NCBI GenBank assembly: GCA_014872875.1
Contig: WKFI01000014.1
Coordinates: forward strand, 434,001-498,000
Length of the DNA stretch: 64,000 nt
DNA from: Paracoccaceae bacterium
Lineage (GTDB): Bacteria > Pseudomonadota > Alphaproteobacteria > Rhodobacterales > Rhodobacteraceae
Reading direction: 5' to 3'
Positions within the stretch are counted from its first letter, which is position 1. Every line of letters begins with the position of its first letter. The position numbers and the translations under genes are program-made. The notes beneath the pieces were generated by a model that was given only the letters and a program-made list of their open reading frames with translations, did not search any database and had not been told where the DNA came from. This document shows, piece after piece, positions 52,834 to 61,956 of the stretch.

Positions 52834-54041
52834 AAAAAGCTCCTTCCCGGTCCTTGGGACGGCACCGCCAGGTGATCTGCCACGCTGGCTGCTACATCCG
52901 CAAAACGCAGTTGACCCAGCGCACCCTGCCCCCTGCCCGCCACCAGAACCGGCACCTGTTCGCGGGTGTGATCAGTGCCGGGCCAACTTGGGTCATTGCC
53001 GTGATCGGCCGTCAGCACGAGCATGTCGCCCGGGCGCAGTTTCGCCAGCACCCCGCCCAGCTGTGCATCGAACCATTCCAGCGCCCGCGCATAGCCCGAA
53101 ATGTCCCTGCGATGGCCATAGAGGCTGTCGAATTCCACGAAATTCGCAAAGGTCAGGCTGCCGTCTTCGGCTGTTTCGACATGCTCCACCAGATGCTGCA
53201 TCAGCTGCGCATCAGTGCCTTTCACAAGCGTATCAATCCCCTGCATCGAAAAAATATCACCGATCTTGCCGATCGCGTGCACTTTGCCTCCGGCCTCCTG
53301 TACCCAATTGGTCAGCACCGGCGCGGGCGGGTTGATGGCGAAATCCTTGCGGTTGGAGGTGCGCGCAAACCCATCTTCGGGCTTACCCACGAATGGCCGT
53401 GCGATGACCCGCCCCACCTTCATCCGATGCAGGCGCGGGGCGATGGTTTCGCAAAGCTCGAGCAGACGATCCAGGCCAAACGCTTCTTCGTGCGCTGCAA
53501 TCTGGAACACACTGTCGGCAGAGGTATAGCAGATCGGCTTGCCGGTGCGGATATGCTCTTCCCCGAGCGCATCGATGATCTGGGTCCCCGAAGCATGACA
53601 ATCACCCAGGATCCCGTCAGTCCCTGCAGTTTCGGCAACGAAAGCACTCAGATCCGTCGGAAACGCAGGCGTGGCATCGGGGAAGTAATGCCAGTCCCAC
53701 GGCACCGGCAAACCGGCCAATTCCCAATGGCCCGACGGCGTGTCTTTGCCCGGGCTCAGTTCGGCTGCACAGCCGTAAAGCGCGGTCGGCTCAGCTGTAA
53801 ACCCCGGCAAAGGCACAGAAGAGGCCAGCCTTGCAGCAGCCCCAAGGCCCAGACGCTCCAGATTTGGCAGGGTCAAAGGGCCGGAACGCCCCTCTTCCGC
53901 CTGTCCCGTTGCACAGGCCTGCGCGATATGGGCCAGCGTGTTGGCACCAAGATCCGGCAGGTCACCATTGAAAAACCGCGCCGCATCCGGTGCGCCTCCA
54001 ATGCCGACCGAGTCCATCACAACCAGAAATGCACGCGGCAT
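52830..54041 (-). CDS. deoB: Phosphopentomutase
   Basis: DeoB interconverts (deoxy)ribose 1- and 5-phosphates, linking salvage to the pentose pathway. The 403-residue alkaline-phosphatase-superfamily protein has the metal site FLVVMDSVGIGGAPDA at its start, phospho-acceptor Thr in GKDTPSGHWE, and metal motifs LTADHGNDPSWPGTDHTREQ at the end. It overlaps both neighbours: one base with deoA and four with the deaminase gene. Confidence 0.96.
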   Translation of the reverse strand: MPRAFLVVMDSVGIGGAPDAARFFNGDLPDLGANTLAHIAQACATGQAEEGRSGPLTLPNLERLGLGAAARLASSVPLPGFTAEPTALYGCAAELSPGKDTPSGHWELAGLPVPWDWHYFPDATPAFPTDLSAFVAETAGTDGILGDCHASGTQIIDALGEEHIRTGKPICYTSADSVFQIAAHEEAFGLDRLLELCETIAPRLHRMKVGRVIARPFVGKPEDGFARTSNRKDFAINPPAPVLTNWVQEAGGKVHAIGKIGDIFSMQGIDTLVKGTDAQLMQHLVEHVETAEDGSLTFANFVEFDSLYGHRRDISGYARALEWFDAQLGGVLAKLRPGDMLVLTADHGNDPSWPGTDHTREQVPVLVAGRGQGALGQLRFADVAASVADHLAVPSQGPGRSFL

Positions 54042-55345
54042 CAGGTGATCCTTTCATGCACCAAGGGCAACGGTGCGGCGGGAACGTCCCCAAGGGTGAT
54101 TGCTGCCCGCACTGCCTGTTCGGTCACCTGCGCCGCGTCTTCGCGCGCGGCGTGGATCACGGCCAGTGGCTGTCCCTTTTGGACCTTTTCGCCCAGACGC
54201 ACAACATCCGACAGGCCAACAGCAGGATCCACCACATCGCTTTCTACCAATCGACCGCCGCCCAGATGGACCACAGCCAGCCCCAAGGACTCACCATCAA
54301 TCGCGGTGACATGGCCCGTATCCCTGGCAGTCACTTCGCGGATCACACTGGCCTCAGGCAGGAAACGTCGCCAATCCTGAACAAATCCCAAGGGCCCTCC
54401 GACAGCATAAATCATCTTGCCAAAGCGCTCGGCTGCGCGACCGTCGGACAAGACCGCACGGATCTGTTTCTCCCCTGCCTCCAGACTGTCCGCCAGGCCG
54501 CCATCCAACAAAACCTGTCCGCCCAAAGCGATGGTCACATCAATCAGTGGCCCGGCATCTTGGCCAGTTAGTGCCCGTAAAACAGCATCAACCTCCAGCG
54601 CGTTGCCCAGTGAGGCGGCAAGCGGCTGGTTCATGTCCGTGATCAGCGCGGAACATTTGCATCCTGCGGCATTCGCCGTATCCACCAGCGACCGCGCCAG
54701 ATCTTTTGCCTCATTTGCGGTCTTCATGAAGGCGCCCGTGCCGACCTTGACATCCAGCACCAGCGCCTGCAGCCCAGCCGCCAGTTTCTTGGACAGGATC
54801 GAAGCGGTGATCAGATCCAGGCTCTCGACAGTCGCCGTCACGTCCCGCACCGCATACAGCCGCTTGTCAGCTGGTGCGATTTGGCCTGAAGCGCCCACAA
54901 TGGCGCATCCGACCTCGCCCACGATCCGGGCCAAACGCGCTTCGGACACTTGAGTGGTTACACCCGAAATGGATTCCATCTTGTCCAGTGTACCGCCCGT
55001 GTGGCCCAACCCGCGGCCCGAGATCATCGGCACGTAAGCCCCGCATTCAGCCAAGGCCGGCGCCAGCAACAGCGACACGCAATCCCCCACCCCGCCGGTT
55101 GAATGCTTGTCGATTACCGGTCCGGGCAGATCCCAGGTCAGCACATCACCACTGTCACGCATGGCCAGCGTCAGCGCCCGCCGCCCTGCCGCATCCAACC
55201 CGTTCAGGCAAACAGCCATGGCAAATGCTCCGGCCTGAGCATCGCTAACCCCGCCATCAGCCAAGCCTTCGGCAAACCAGCGCAGATCCGCGTCTGATAT
55301 GTCTTCGTTATGCCGCAGCGCGGCAATGATCGACCTTGCGTCCAA
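54041..55345 (-). CDS. deoA: Thymidine phosphorylase (TTG start)
   Basis: DeoA phosphorolyses thymidine and deoxyuridine. The start is set at a TTG at 55345 (LDARSIIAALRHNEDISDAD), with AAGGACC eight bases upstream; the longer upstream frame is antisense-like noise overlapping cdd. This gives 434 residues, the usual size. Motifs are IDKHSTGGVGDCVSLLLAPA (phosphate binding), ISGRGLGHTGGTLDKMESI and LDVKVGTGAFMK. It begins five bases after the cdd stop. Confidence 0.94.
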   Translation of the reverse strand: MDARSIIAALRHNEDISDADLRWFAEGLADGGVSDAQAGAFAMAVCLNGLDAAGRRALTLAMRDSGDVLTWDLPGPVIDKHSTGGVGDCVSLLLAPALAECGAYVPMISGRGLGHTGGTLDKMESISGVTTQVSEARLARIVGEVGCAIVGASGQIAPADKRLYAVRDVTATVESLDLITASILSKKLAAGLQALVLDVKVGTGAFMKTANEAKDLARSLVDTANAAGCKCSALITDMNQPLAASLGNALEVDAVLRALTGQDAGPLIDVTIALGGQVLLDGGLADSLEAGEKQIRAVLSDGRAAERFGKMIYAVGGPLGFVQDWRRFLPEASVIREVTARDTGHVTAIDGESLGLAVVHLGGGRLVESDVVDPAVGLSDVVRLGEKVQKGQPLAVIHAAREDAAQVTEQAVRAAITLGDVPAAPLPLVHERIT

Positions 55346-55350
55346 ACCGA

Positions 55351-55755
55351 TCAGGTCCTTTCCATATGATCCGCGCCGAACGCTCCCGGCAACAGATCCG
55401 CGATGGTTGTGTGGGTCTCTGCACCGTCCACGGTTGCCATGATCACGGGCACCGAGCCCGCGCCGAATTCGGCCAGCTTCTGACGGCAGCCGCCACATGG
55501 CGGCACCGGGCTGGGGCTGTCCGCGATGACATAAACCGCCTCGATCTCTTTCTCTCCGGCAGCGACCATGGCTGCAATCGCACCTGCCTCTGCGCAAGTG
55601 CCTTCGGGATAGGCGACGTTTTCCACGTTGCAGCCCACATATACAGTATCGTTAGACGTCCGGATTGCCGCCCCCACCTTGAAATTCGAATAAGGCGCGT
55701 GGGCGTTTTCCCGTACGGCCTTGGCGGCATCCCGCAATGGATTGGGCAGCGACAT
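55351..55755 (-). CDS. cdd: Cytidine deaminase
   Basis: The 134-residue homotetrameric-type enzyme converts cytidine and deoxycytidine to uridine forms. Motifs are NAHAPYSNFKVGAA, zinc Cys and catalytic Glu in TCAEAGAIAAM, and the second zinc pair in PCGGCRQKLAEF. It is first of the leftward salvage operon, and the promoter must lie within 55756-56101. Confidence 0.96.
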   Translation of the reverse strand: MSLPNPLRDAAKAVRENAHAPYSNFKVGAAIRTSNDTVYVGCNVENVAYPEGTCAEAGAIAAMVAAGEKEIEAVYVIADSPSPVPPCGGCRQKLAEFGAGSVPVIMATVDGAETHTTIADLLPGAFGADHMERT

Positions 55756-56101
55756 GAGCGATTCCCTGATTTTTGATCAACTGGTCAGAAAGGAATAGCG
55801 CATATCATCGCAGGGCGCGAGAGATGCCGCGACGTGCCCCCATGGCGTCCCGCTTTCGACATGAACCGCGATGGTCCAGGAATGACCACCGAGAGCGCAA
55901 AGACGAGACATGGTATCCACACCTCTTGTCTCTGGTTCGAGCACTACAATGAGGCGCGCCCCAGGTCTTCGGCCTCTCTTTCGGCCTCTCTCAGGGCAAC
56001 TGGGACAAGAACATTTTGCAGCGCAGGACCTGCTATTCGCCTTGTTCCGAGTATCTAACAGCAGAACGAAGCGCCACGCCTCTGCGCTCAATCGCCCGTG
56101 C
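55756..56101. other. Gap upstream of the salvage operon, no gene seen
   Basis: This stretch holds the expected promoter of cdd-deoA-deoB-add-upp and the 3' side of the leftward cupin gene. Short frames are present but lack a ribosome-binding site or motif. I see no strong dyad or riboswitch-like structure in it. Confidence 0.45.
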
Positions 56102-57187
56102 TCAGCCAAGATGAGTATTGAAATGACCGGGCAGTGCGACTTCCAAAAGCTCCAAATCCTCGGACGGCTCGGACAGGCGTGTTTGCAGGTCGGGTGGGAT
56201 CACGTATGCATCTCCCGCGCTCAAAGCAATGGGGTCGCGCCCTTCCCCCTCCAAGATCACCTGCCCCCCCATCACAAAGGTAAACAGGATATCAGCGTCA
56301 TGCGCTGCCCAAGGACTGACGCCCTCGCCGCGCCGTACCACCTGAACGTTCGCGACACCCCCGGTATTCGCTGCAATCGTCGTGTCACGACACGAGAAAC
56401 CCGGCAACCGAAACAGCTGCCAATCGGCGTCGGTTGCCCGGTTGCAAACAAATTTCTGACCATCCCATTCCCGATCCGGACTGTATTGAGCCGTCGGCAA
56501 GGTCATCTCGTGGTCTATCTCGGTCAAGTGCTCGGCAGGCACGCCGATCTCGATCACCTGCAGATCGTCGCTGGCTTCGAGCACCCGATGCCGGATTTCC
56601 GGCGGCTGGATCACGCAATCGCCGGGATGCAGCCTTATCGCATCCCCTTGATCTTCGTAAATCACATCGACCCAGCCGAGGATGCAGAAAATCAACTGAA
56701 AGCCGACCTTGTGAAAATGAACCATATCCGGCACCGGGCCTCCCTCCGGTATGCGGATATGCGAAGCGATGATCGACCCGCCCAAGCGGGTCGGAACGAG
56801 ATCCCTGTAATGCATCCCGGCGCGGCCGATAATCCAGGGCGCCTCGTCTGCCAGTCGCCGCACGACAAAGGAATGTTGCGTCTCAGGCAACACCAAAGGG
56901 GGATAGCGGGCTTCGATTTCAATCCGCGTCCCGTTCGGGGCGGTCAGCAAGCGCTGCCCATCCGCGAACCCGTCGGGATCAGCCGTCAGAATGCGGATCG
57001 TTCCCGGCCGTTCAGGTGCTCCTTTTTCGATCCTCAGGCGTAGACCATGCCCCGAAAACACGGCCACGGACGGATTGTCCGCCGGATAGATCATGTCCAT
57101 CCGCATCTTCAGCGTCTTGGTAAAAAACGGAATATCCTCCCGCAACTCCTGTGTCGGCAGGCGCATTTCGGCAATCGTATCGGACAT
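56102..57187 (-). CDS. Two-cupin protein with an N-terminal extra domain
   Basis: The 361-residue protein starts MSDTIAEMRLPTQELREDIP. The first third (to about residue 100, TLKMRMDMIYPADNPSVAVF) resembles half of a glyoxalase-type domain. Two cupin barrels follow: the first has DMVHFHKVGFQLIFCILGWV and HPGDCVIQPPEIRH, the second has VVRRGEGVSPWAAHDADILF and LSAGDAYVIPPDLQ. It could be a metal enzyme or binder of a small metabolite. It is divergent from maeB with a 145-bp gap holding candidate operators. No certain function. Confidence 0.78.
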   Translation of the reverse strand: MSDTIAEMRLPTQELREDIPFFTKTLKMRMDMIYPADNPSVAVFSGHGLRLRIEKGAPERPGTIRILTADPDGFADGQRLLTAPNGTRIEIEARYPPLVLPETQHSFVVRRLADEAPWIIGRAGMHYRDLVPTRLGGSIIASHIRIPEGGPVPDMVHFHKVGFQLIFCILGWVDVIYEDQGDAIRLHPGDCVIQPPEIRHRVLEASDDLQVIEIGVPAEHLTEIDHEMTLPTAQYSPDREWDGQKFVCNRATDADWQLFRLPGFSCRDTTIAANTGGVANVQVVRRGEGVSPWAAHDADILFTFVMGGQVILEGEGRDPIALSAGDAYVIPPDLQTRLSEPSEDLELLEVALPGHFNTHLG

Positions 57188-57230
57188 GGGTGCTCTCGCT
57201 TCTTTTCAAAAACTGTGACCAAGCGATCAA

Positions 57231-57313
57231 AAATTTGCAACAAGGCCCCTGCGACAGGATTTCCGAAAAAGCCCTGTTTCCCCCATGCTGAAATTAGTTT
57301 AATACTAAACTAA
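57231..57313. promoter_or_regulatory. Divergent control region of cupin gene and maeB with AT-rich dyad
   Basis: TTAGTTTA, spacer ATAC, TAAACTAA (57294-57313) form a perfect 8-bp-arm inverted repeat just 20 bp upstream of the maeB ATG, with the ribosome-binding site CAGGAG following. AAATTTGCAA at 57231-57240 resembles the motif near prpE. The position of the dyad suits a repressor that blocks maeB transcription. Confidence 0.5.
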
Positions 57314-57332
57314 ATTTTTTCAGGAGCGCCAT

Positions 57333-59606
57333 ATGTCCGATCATCAGAGCCTGCGCCAGGCCGCGCTGTTTTATCACGAGAACCCGAAACCGGGCAAACT
57401 GGAGATCCGGGCAACCAAACCTATGGCCAATGGTCGCGATCTTTCGCGTGCCTACTCGCCCGGAGTGGCCGAAGCCTGCGTCGAGATCAAGGACGATGCC
57501 GCCAATGCTGCCCGCTACACGGCACGCGGCAATCTGGTGGCGGTGGTGTCAAACGGCTCGGCGGTTTTGGGGCTTGGCAATATCGGAGCGCTGGCGTCGA
57601 AACCCGTGATGGAAGGCAAGGCCGTCCTGTTCAAGAAGTTTGCCAATATCGACTGCTTCGACATCGAGGTGAATGAGAGCGATCCGGAAAAGCTGGCAGA
57701 AATCGTCTGCGCGCTGGAACCTACCTTTGGCGCGATCAACCTGGAAGACATCAAGGCACCGGACTGTTTCATCGTGGAAAAACTCTGCCGCGAGAAGATG
57801 AACATCCCGGTTTTCCACGACGACCAGCACGGCACCGCCATCGTTGTGGGCGCGGCCGCCAAGAACGCGCTTCATGTGGCGGGCAAAAGCTTTGAGGATA
57901 TCAAGATCGTCTCGACCGGCGGTGGTGCCGCCGGGATCGCCTGTCTGAACATGCTGCTGAAACTGGGTGTGAAGCGCGAGAACGTCTGGCTCTGCGATAT
58001 TCACGGGCTGGTCTATGAAGGCAGGGCCGAGGACATGAACCCGCAGAAGGCCGCCTTCGCACAGGACTCGGATCTGCGCACACTGGACGAAGTGATCGAC
58101 GGGGCCGATCTGTTCTTGGGATTGTCCGGCCCGAATGTGCTGAAATCCGATATGGTCGCCAAGATGGCCAAACGTCCGATCATTTTTGCCCTGGCCAACC
58201 CGACGCCGGAAATCATGCCCGAAGAGGCCCGCAAGGTTGCGCCGGACGCAATCATTGCCACCGGACGCAGCGATTTCCCGAACCAGGTCAACAACGTGTT
58301 GTGCTTCCCGTTCATTTTCCGCGGTGCTTTGGACGTCGGCGCGACCGAAATCAACGATGAAATGCAGATCGCCTGTGTGGACGGTATCGCCGAAATGGCC
58401 CGCGCGACCACCAGCGCCGAAGCCGCCGCCGCCTACAAGGGGGAACAGCTGAATTTCGGGGCCGATTACCTGATCCCGAAACCGTTCGATCCGCGTCTGG
58501 TCGGGGTCGTGTCATCTGCTGTGGCACAAGCAGCGATGGACAGCGGCGTTGCCACGCGCCCGATCGCAGACATCGCCGCATACAAACAAAAACTGAACCA
58601 GACCGTGTTCAAGTCGGCCCTGCTGATGCGACCGGTCTTCGAAGCTGCACGCGCCGCGGCGCGGCGTATCGTTTTTGCGGAAGGCGAAGATGAACGCGTT
58701 CTGCGCGCTGCCCAAGCCATTCTGGAAGAAACCACCGAAACCCCGATCCTTATCGGCCGTCCCGAGGTGATCGAGGCCCGCTGTGAACGCCACGGTCTGG
58801 AGGTACGGCCCGGTCGAGACTTCCAGATCGTGAACCCGGAGAACGACCCGCGGTACTACGACTACTGGAACAGCTATTTCCGTCTGATGCAACGCAAAGG
58901 CGTCACCCCCGACTTGGCCAAGGCGATCATGCGCACCAACACCACCGCTATCGGCGCGATCATGGTGCATCGTGGCGAGGCCGACAGCCTGATCTGCGGG
59001 ACATTCGGCGAATATCGCTGGCATCTGAATTATGTCACCCAAGTTCTCGGCGGCAATTCGTATGACCCGCATGGGGCATTGTCGCTGATGATCCTCGAAG
59101 ATGGCCCGCTGTTCATTGCCGACACCCATGTGCGGATCGAGCCGACACCGGAACAGATCGCTGAAACCGTGATCGGCGCAGCCCGTCACGTGAGACGTTT
59201 TGGGCTGGAACCGAAAATTGCGCTGTGCTCGCAATCCCAGTTCGGCAACACCAATTGCGATTCCGGAGAACGCCTTCGGGCCGCGTTGGCGATCCTTGAC
59301 GATAAGCGCCGCGACTTCACCTATGAAGGAGAGATGAACATCGACACCGCGCTGGACCCGGATCTACGCGACCGCATCTTCCCGAACTCACGCTTGGAAG
59401 GCCCTGCCAACGTGCTGATCTTCGCACATGCAGACGCAGCATCGGGCGTGCGCAACATTCTCAAGATGCGCGCTGACGGGCTGGAAGTCGGACCGATCCT
59501 GATGGGAATGGGCAACCGGGCGCATATCGTGTCCCCGTCGATCACTGCCCGAGGCCTTTTGAACATGTCTGCCATCGCCGGAACCCCGGTGGCGCATTAC
59601 GGATGA
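57333..59606 (+). CDS. maeB: NADP-dependent malic enzyme (malic/phosphotransacetylase type)
   Basis: MaeB decarboxylates malate to pyruvate making NADPH, a key step when growing on acetyl- or propionyl-CoA-yielding substrates. The 757-residue chain has the malic enzyme part to about residue 430 ([15 protein letters not shown], Lys/Asp sites in [23 protein letters not shown], then FSTGGGAAG-like nucleotide site). It is followed by a phosphotransacetylase-like domain ([17 protein letters not shown]), which is regulatory in this family. RBS CAGGAG. Confidence 0.96.
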   Translation: MSDHQSLRQAALFYHENPKPGKLEIRATKPMANGRDLSRAYSPGVAEACVEIKDDAANAARYTARGNLVAVVSNGSAVLGLGNIGALASKPVMEGKAVLFKKFANIDCFDIEVNESDPEKLAEIVCALEPTFGAINLEDIKAPDCFIVEKLCREKMNIPVFHDDQHGTAIVVGAAAKNALHVAGKSFEDIKIVSTGGGAAGIACLNMLLKLGVKRENVWLCDIHGLVYEGRAEDMNPQKAAFAQDSDLRTLDEVIDGADLFLGLSGPNVLKSDMVAKMAKRPIIFALANPTPEIMPEEARKVAPDAIIATGRSDFPNQVNNVLCFPFIFRGALDVGATEINDEMQIACVDGIAEMARATTSAEAAAAYKGEQLNFGADYLIPKPFDPRLVGVVSSAVAQAAMDSGVATRPIADIAAYKQKLNQTVFKSALLMRPVFEAARAAARRIVFAEGEDERVLRAAQAILEETTETPILIGRPEVIEARCERHGLEVRPGRDFQIVNPENDPRYYDYWNSYFRLMQRKGVTPDLAKAIMRTNTTAIGAIMVHRGEADSLICGTFGEYRWHLNYVTQVLGGNSYDPHGALSLMILEDGPLFIADTHVRIEPTPEQIAETVIGAARHVRRFGLEPKIALCSQSQFGNTNCDSGERLRAALAILDDKRRDFTYEGEMNIDTALDPDLRDRIFPNSRLEGPANVLIFAHADAASGVRNILKMRADGLEVGPILMGMGNRAHIVSPSITARGLLNMSAIAGTPVAHYG

Positions 59607-59666
59607 CCTTCCCAACCTGATTTCCCAAGCCCCCCCCGGGCTTGGGGGGCACAGAAAATGGACAAC

Positions 59667-59705
59667 GCCCGGCGCCCGATTTCGGAAGCCGGGCTTTTCT
59701 GTTTT
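59667..59705 (+). terminator. Intrinsic terminator after maeB
   Basis: GCCCGGC, 14-base loop, GCCGGGC followed by TTTTCTGTTTT. An additional hairpin without a T-run (CCCAAGCCC and GGGCTTGGG) lies at 59624-59646. Confidence 0.8.
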
Positions 59706-59740
59706 CCTTCTGATGTCGCTCCAACGAGAATTCGGATATC

Positions 59741-59845
59741 GCAAATTAGCAAATTTGCAACTCGCCCAAAAATCCCTGAAAAACAGAGCAAACAGGCGTT
59801 GTTTGCAAAAATTTGCACACGGCATCGGCGGAATTCTGCAAATTT
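59741..59845. promoter_or_regulatory. prpE promoter region with repeated TTTGCAAA-type sites
   Basis: Three sites occur: GCAAATTTGC (59749-59758), TTTGCAAA-AA-TTTGCA (59802-59817), and TGCAAATTT (59837-59845). Short-chain acyl-CoA regulators (ScfR/PccR/RamB) bind TTTGCAAA pairs, as I recall, and act on propionyl-CoA and acetate genes. The sites lie 95-190 bp upstream of the prpE ATG. Confidence 0.6.
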
Positions 59846-59938
59846 CTTGCGATAATCTGACGCGACGGCCGCCATCGCACTTGCCCCGGGGACACACGCT
59901 CGCCTAACACCGATGCAACGATTTCGGAGGAGGGTCCC

Positions 59939-61831
59939 ATGGGATACAAAGACGTTTATGAAGGGTGGAAAAACGATCCGGAGGGGTTCTGGATGGACGC
60001 CGCCCAGGCGATCAGCTGGGATCAGCCCCCGACCAAAGCGCTGTTCGACGACAATGCTCCGCTTTACGAATGGTTTTCGGATGCCAAGGTGAACACCTGC
60101 TATAACGCGGTGGACCGCCATGTCGAACAGGGTCGCGGCGAACAGACCGCCATCATCTATGACAGCCCGATCACCCATACCAAACGCGAAATCTCCTATA
60201 TGGAACTTCGCAACCGCGTTGCCACTCTGGCCGGCGCCCTGCGCGCGAAAGGGGTGGAAAAAGGTGACCGGGTCATCATCTACATGCCGATGATTCCCGA
60301 AGCGCTGGAAGCGATGCTGGCCTGTGCCCGTCTGGGCGCGGTGCATTCGGTGGTGTTCGGCGGATTTGCGGCCAACGAACTGGCGGTGCGCATCGACGAC
60401 TGCACGCCCAAGGCAATCATCGCAGCCTCCTGCGGTTTGGAACCGGGCCGCGTGGTGCATTACAAGCCGCTTTTGGACGGCGCCATCGAACTGTCATCCC
60501 ACAAGCCTGACTTCTGCGTGATCTTCCAGCGCGAACAGGAAGTGGCCGAGCTGATCCCGGGTCGCGACGTGAACTGGCATGGGTTCCAATACGGTGTGGA
60601 ACCCGCGGAATGTGTTCCGGTCGAGGGCAACCACCCCTCCTACATCCTCTACACCTCCGGTACCACCGGGCAGCCCAAAGGTGTGATCCGCCATACGGCC
60701 GGACAATTGGTTGCGCTGAACTGGACCATGAAGAATATCTACAACGTCGATCCCGGCGATGTATTCTGGGCCGCCTCCGATGTGGGTTGGGTCGTGGGCC
60801 ACTCTTACATCTGCTATGCGCCACTGATCCACGGAAACACCACCATCGTGTTCGAAGGCAAACCCGTGGGCACCCCCGATGCCGGCACTTTCTGGCGGGT
60901 GATCGAGGAGCACAAGGTCAAGACGTTCTTCACCGCCCCCACCGCCTTTCGCGCTGTCAAGCGCGAAGACCCCAAGGGCGAGTTCGTCAAGAAATACGAC
61001 TTGAGCGGTCTGAACCAGGTGTTCCTGGCGGGCGAACGCGCAGATCCCGACACCATCGTCTGGGCACAGGAACAGCTGCAGAAACCGGTCATCGACCACT
61101 GGTGGCAGACCGAGCTGGGCTATCCGGCCGTGTGTAACCCGGTGGGCGTGGAATTGCTTCCGGTCAAGCTGGGCTCGCCTTCGGTGTCGCTGCCGGGATA
61201 CGAGATGAAGATCCTGGATGACGAAGGCAACGAATTGCCGCCTGGAGAGCTTGGCGCAATCGTGACACCACTACCGCTGCCCCCCGGAACCTTCCCGAAT
61301 CTGTGGAATGCCGAAGACCGGTTCGTGAAATCCTATATCAGCAACTTCCCCGGCTACTACGAAACCGGTGATGCAGGCATGATCGACGAGGATGGTTACC
61401 TCTATATCATGGCCCGCACCGATGACGTCATCAACGTCGCGGGGCACCGCCTGTCCACGGGCGGCATGGAGGAAGTCCTGGCCGGTCACCCCGATGTTGC
61501 TGAATGCGCGGTGATTGGTGTTTCGGACCAGTTGAAAGGCCAGATGCCCGTTGGCTTCCTATGCCTGAATGCAGGTGCTGATCGGGATCACGGTGAGGTC
61601 GTGGCCGAAGTGATCAAGATGGTGCGCGAGAAAATCGGCCCCGTGGCGGCCTTCAAGCTGGCCGTTGTGGTCGACCGCCTGCCGAAAACTCGCTCTGGCA
61701 AGATCCTGCGCGGTACCATGGTGTCGATTGCAGACGGCACCGACTGGAAGATGCCAGCCACCATCGACGACCCGGTGATCCTGGACGAAATCACCGAAGC
61801 CCTGCAAAGCATCGGCTACGCCAAAGGCTGA
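59939..61831 (+). CDS. prpE: Propionyl-CoA synthetase
   Basis: PrpE activates propionate to propionyl-CoA by an AMP-forming reaction. The 630-residue protein starts MGYKDVYEGWKNDPEGFWMD after GGAGGAGGG. Core motifs are YILYTSGTTGQPKGV, DVFWAASDVGWVVGHSY, YYETGDAG, and the catalytic Lys in KTRSGKILRGTM, which is acetylatable in this family. Acetyl-CoA synthetases are close relatives; the N-terminus is of the propionyl type. The repeated TTTGCAAA sites upstream fit a short-chain acyl-CoA response. Confidence 0.94.
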   Translation: MGYKDVYEGWKNDPEGFWMDAAQAISWDQPPTKALFDDNAPLYEWFSDAKVNTCYNAVDRHVEQGRGEQTAIIYDSPITHTKREISYMELRNRVATLAGALRAKGVEKGDRVIIYMPMIPEALEAMLACARLGAVHSVVFGGFAANELAVRIDDCTPKAIIAASCGLEPGRVVHYKPLLDGAIELSSHKPDFCVIFQREQEVAELIPGRDVNWHGFQYGVEPAECVPVEGNHPSYILYTSGTTGQPKGVIRHTAGQLVALNWTMKNIYNVDPGDVFWAASDVGWVVGHSYICYAPLIHGNTTIVFEGKPVGTPDAGTFWRVIEEHKVKTFFTAPTAFRAVKREDPKGEFVKKYDLSGLNQVFLAGERADPDTIVWAQEQLQKPVIDHWWQTELGYPAVCNPVGVELLPVKLGSPSVSLPGYEMKILDDEGNELPPGELGAIVTPLPLPPGTFPNLWNAEDRFVKSYISNFPGYYETGDAGMIDEDGYLYIMARTDDVINVAGHRLSTGGMEEVLAGHPDVAECAVIGVSDQLKGQMPVGFLCLNAGADRDHGEVVAEVIKMVREKIGPVAAFKLAVVVDRLPKTRSGKILRGTMVSIADGTDWKMPATIDDPVILDEITEALQSIGYAKG

Positions 61832-61956
61832 CCGACCCCGAGCCTCTAGCTCGCACCAAAAACAGGGATCGGGCGCAGAATTGACACCGCGTCACCTGCG
61901 CCCGACCTTTGCAAGTCTGATAGACCGCCCTAACGTGACCGGCGGGGAGGCCTCTC

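Noticed and set aside
52827-54380. Open frame of about 517 codons antisense to deoB and part of deoA
   Set aside because: deoB and deoA are certain from motifs and overlaps; the antisense frame has no recognisable domain.
55777-56109. Leftward frame of 110 codons between the cupin gene and cdd
   Set aside because: Cys/Arg-rich, no motif, no ribosome-binding site, and it would occupy the promoter of the salvage operon.
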